Source: an uncultured Bacilli bacterium
GTDB lineage: Bacteria > Bacillota_I > Bacilli_A > RF39 > UBA660
Length of the DNA: 15,679 nucleotides
Reading direction: 5' to 3'
Assembly (NCBI GenBank): GCA_947625365.1
Contig: CANQNZ010000018.1
Span: 1-15,679 of the forward strand
Shown: one piece after another, positions 14,908 through 15,679 of the stretch
Numbering within the stretch: position 1 is the stretch's first letter
How the letters are laid out: each line of letters begins with the position of its first letter
Translations under genes and position numbers: made by a program
The notes under the pieces: model-generated
Database searches by the model: none
Told to the model about the DNA's origin: nothing
Seen by the model: only the letters and a program-made list of their open reading frames with translations

Positions 14908-14984
14908 GTAAGTGCTACACATGGCATCTACAGAGGTATAGACACCCACTAAAAGATTACTCTTTTAGTAAGGTGCCTTTTTTA
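14908..14984 (+). ncRNA. Candidate ~75-nt small RNA, possibly antitoxin-like or an attenuated leader
   Basis: A non-coding stretch bounded by a good promoter (14872-14901) and a strong terminator (14943-14983). The terminator's 3' arm GGTG (14972-14975) can pair with CACC (14943-14946) to complete the terminator. Alternatively GGTGCC (14972-14977) can pair with GGCATC (14923-14928), giving mutually exclusive folds as in attenuators. No downstream gene lies within 350 nt, and the next one has its own promoter, so a free small RNA fits better than a riboswitch leader. It is antisense to the region immediately 3' of the minus-strand ORF at 14982-15059. I recognise no Rfam family. Confidence 0.5.
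14943..14983 (+). terminator. Strong intrinsic terminator of the short RNA
   Basis: CACC (14943-14946) with GGTG (14972-14975), a small internal loop, then a perfect 9-bp stem ACTAAAAGA (14948-14956) with TCTTTTAGT (14961-14969) and a TTAC loop. CC and six Ts (14978-14983) follow. There is no T run on the opposite side, so it acts on + strand transcripts. Confidence 0.88.
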
Positions 14985-15059
14985 TTTTAAATTATCTTTT
15001 AAAATAATTAAAAGTTTTATTATGATAATTTCATGCAGTACAATTACAATGTTCATCAT
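14982..15059 (-). CDS. Possible 25-aa hydrophobic peptide (type I toxin-like), convergent with the short RNA
   Basis: Minus-strand ORF from ATG 15059 to TAA 14984-14982. The peptide is mostly Ile/Leu/Val with Lys and Asp near the end; residues 1-20 read MMNIVIVLHEIIIIKLLIIL, a plausible single membrane helix. Upstream on the - strand, GAAAGG and GTGATC (15078-15065) match the complement of the 16S rRNA 3' end at 12 of 14 positions, an extended Shine-Dalgarno, with 5 nt to the ATG. A 9-codon ORF (ATG 15085) ends at TGA overlapping this ATG, which could couple translation. The -10 TATAAT (15162-15157) has only a poor -35 (TTCCTT). AT-rich DNA readily yields such peptides by chance, so this is tentative. 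Confidence 0.3.
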   Translation of the reverse strand: MMNIVIVLHEIIIIKLLIILKDNLK

Positions 15060-15162
15060 AACCAGATCACTACCTTTCCAACCATACCCCCTTTAAAAGA
15101 GCTATGCCTGACAAAGATGAAAAATGGTAGACACCTTAGGTAACACTTAAGAAATTATTATA

Positions 15163-15272
15163 AAGAGAAGTTATAGAAAAAGGAAGAAAAACCGTTCGAC
15201 AAAATCTGCGACTTTTCTTTTTTTATGTCCGCTATTTTGACAATCCGCAAACTCAGTGGCAGAAAACAAGTG
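15163..15272. other. Compositionally distinct non-coding block upstream of the second TasA-like gene
   Basis: No supportable gene, although open frames cross it on both strands. The central part (about 15190-15272) has clearly more G and C than the surrounding DNA. It contains a TTCGACAAAA (15195-15204) whose complement contains the Spo0A-box core TGTCGAA, and a TTGACA at 15237-15242 that repeats 36 bp later as the true -35. It also has AAGAAAA (15184-15190) facing TTTTCTT (15213-15219), a weak hairpin with little inner pairing. Confidence 0.4.
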
Positions 15273-15303
15273 TTGACAACGATACTCGGGGGGGGGGTAT
15301 AAT
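15273..15303 (+). promoter_or_regulatory. Promoter with G10 tract in the spacer (candidate phase-variable promoter)
   Basis: Consensus -35 TTGACA (15273-15278) and consensus -10 TATAAT (15298-15303) are separated by 19 nt, of which the last 10 are an uninterrupted G run (15288-15297). Loss of two Gs would give the optimal 17-nt spacing. GTTGACAAC (15272-15280), a small palindrome, covers the -35. It lies 37 nt before the ATG of the second TasA-like gene. Confidence 0.8.
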
Positions 15304-15339
15304 TGGAATAGAGAATATATCAAGGAGGTCAAAATAATA

Positions 15340-15679
15340 ATGAAGAACAATAAAAAAATGATAATAGGAATACTGCTCACTTCACTACTAATATCAGTAG
15401 CAACATTTAGCTATGCTTTATGGGAAAGGTATTTTACTCAGTCTAGTGAGAATACAACCACAACAGCAAATTGTTTTAATGTTACATATACTGGTGGTAA
15501 TGCAGTGACACTAACAGGAGTAGTACCGCAAACAGATGAAGAAGGAATGCAAAATACGAAACCATATGAAGTAACAATAAAAAATAATTGTGCAAATACA
15601 GTAGCATATAATGTCGTATTGAATAAAAGTAAAAGCTCTAATCTAGATGATAATCATGTCAAAGTAACAACAGGGGCAG
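15340..15679 (+). CDS. Secreted protein with SipW/TasA-class signal peptide, 3' truncated by the window
   Basis: ATG 15340 follows a perfect AAGGAGGT (15322-15329). The frame stays open for 113 codons to the window edge. The N-terminus MKNNKKMIIGILLTSLLISV is a signal peptide, with probable cleavage near FSYA. The mature part shares a pattern with the 202-aa protein at 14248: Cys45 in 'ANCFNVTYTG', then 'KPYEVTIKNNC' (Cys84) and 'AYNVVLN'. The two are therefore paralogues, this one probably also a beta-rich surface or fibre protein. Codon use is less extreme in A/T than in its neighbours (several aca, gta, aca-rich Thr runs). Expression is probably set by the G-tract promoter immediately upstream. 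Confidence 0.8.
   Translation, partial: MKNNKKMIIGILLTSLLISVATFSYALWERYFTQSSENTTTTANCFNVTYTGGNAVTLTGVVPQTDEEGMQNTKPYEVTIKNNCANTVAYNVVLNKSKSSNLDDNHVKVTTGA

Larger units (their letters stand above)
14896..15162. repeat. Imperfect inverted repeat with a TATAAT at both ends (267-bp element)
   Basis: Left arm 14896-14932 and right arm 15126-15162 (read on the - strand) are aligned without gaps. Both begin TATAATAA, and 13 nt after the TATAAT starts both have TAAGTG. They then agree as AAGTGYTACnnAnGGnnTCTAC (17 of 23 positions identical). The arms face inward, so each would initiate transcription toward the other. No target-site duplication is evident. It may be the ends of a small mobile-element remnant or a duplicated promoter/5' end. 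Confidence 0.5.

Noticed and set aside
14908..14984. Known riboswitch (preQ1, c-di-GMP, guanidine, fluoride) in the short RNA
   Set aside because: The conserved cores of these classes, as I remember them, are not present, and no gene lies directly downstream to be regulated.
15022..15096. 24-codon + strand ORF in the intergenic element
   Set aside because: No ribosome-binding site, lies after a strong terminator, and overlaps the antisense of the better-supported minus-strand ORF.
15226..15303. Short + strand ORF ending in the promoter TATAAT
   Set aside because: Preceded by a T run rather than a Shine-Dalgarno; it reads through the -35 and G tract and stops in the -10.
15171..15380. 69-codon ORF on the - strand across the G-tract promoter
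   Set aside because: It runs antisense through a consensus promoter, ribosome-binding site and start of a well-supported gene, has no ribosome-binding site, and its Pro run is just the complement of the G10 tract.
1..15679. CRISPR array, tRNA or rRNA genes
   Set aside because: No regularly spaced repeats and no cloverleaf or rRNA-like sequence seen; the 16S-like match at 15065-15078 is only a ribosome-binding-site complement.

Overview
AT-rich bacterial chromosome segment, all confident genes on the + strand. It looks like a low-GC Firmicute/Bacilli-type genome, possibly an uncultured gut lineage near RF39/Erysipelotrichales. That guess rests on base composition, the adjacent pcrA-ligA pair, Gram-positive ribosome-binding sites, SipW/TasA-type signal peptides and a sortase-like C-terminal signal. 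TGA is used as a stop (the 160-aa gene ends in TGA) and tryptophan is TGG, so this is not the Mycoplasma code. Taxonomy is inference.

Left part (1-2860): the C-terminal end of a probable Rpn-family PD-(D/E)XK nuclease/transposase-like protein with its terminator, then a compact three-gene NitT/TauT-type ABC importer operon (membrane-anchored binding protein, ATPase, permease) closed by a terminator. Next is a monocistronic secreted beta-helix protein (2956-4197) with a C-terminal NPDTS/TM/Lys-Lys anchor signal and two promoter-like copies of a 16-bp repeat upstream.

Middle (4280-10620): two unrecognised cytoplasmic alpha-helical proteins (579 and 95 aa) in an operon, then the DNA maintenance genes pcrA (UvrD/PcrA helicase) and ligA (NAD+ DNA ligase), each with a promoter. 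Next is an envelope/signalling operon (10694-14061): a 160-aa bitopic protein, a membrane protein with two substrate-binding-protein-like sensor modules and a degenerate GGDEF domain (DGTEF), and a BrkB/YihY membrane protein. It ends in a long foldable RNA segment and a terminator.

Right part (14190-15679): two paralogous secreted proteins with TasA/SipW-class signal peptides, the second running off the window. The roughly 480 bp between them is the most unusual stretch. It has a short promoter-to-terminator RNA, an imperfect inverted repeat that carries a TATAAT at both ends, and a 25-codon hydrophobic minus-strand ORF whose upstream region is strongly complementary to the 16S 3' end. Together these resemble a convergent type I toxin-antitoxin module or a small mobile-element remnant. 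Beyond it lies a base-composition-distinct block containing a TTGACA / TATAAT promoter whose 19-nt spacer includes a run of ten Gs. That is the classic architecture of a phase-variable promoter, here driving a surface protein.
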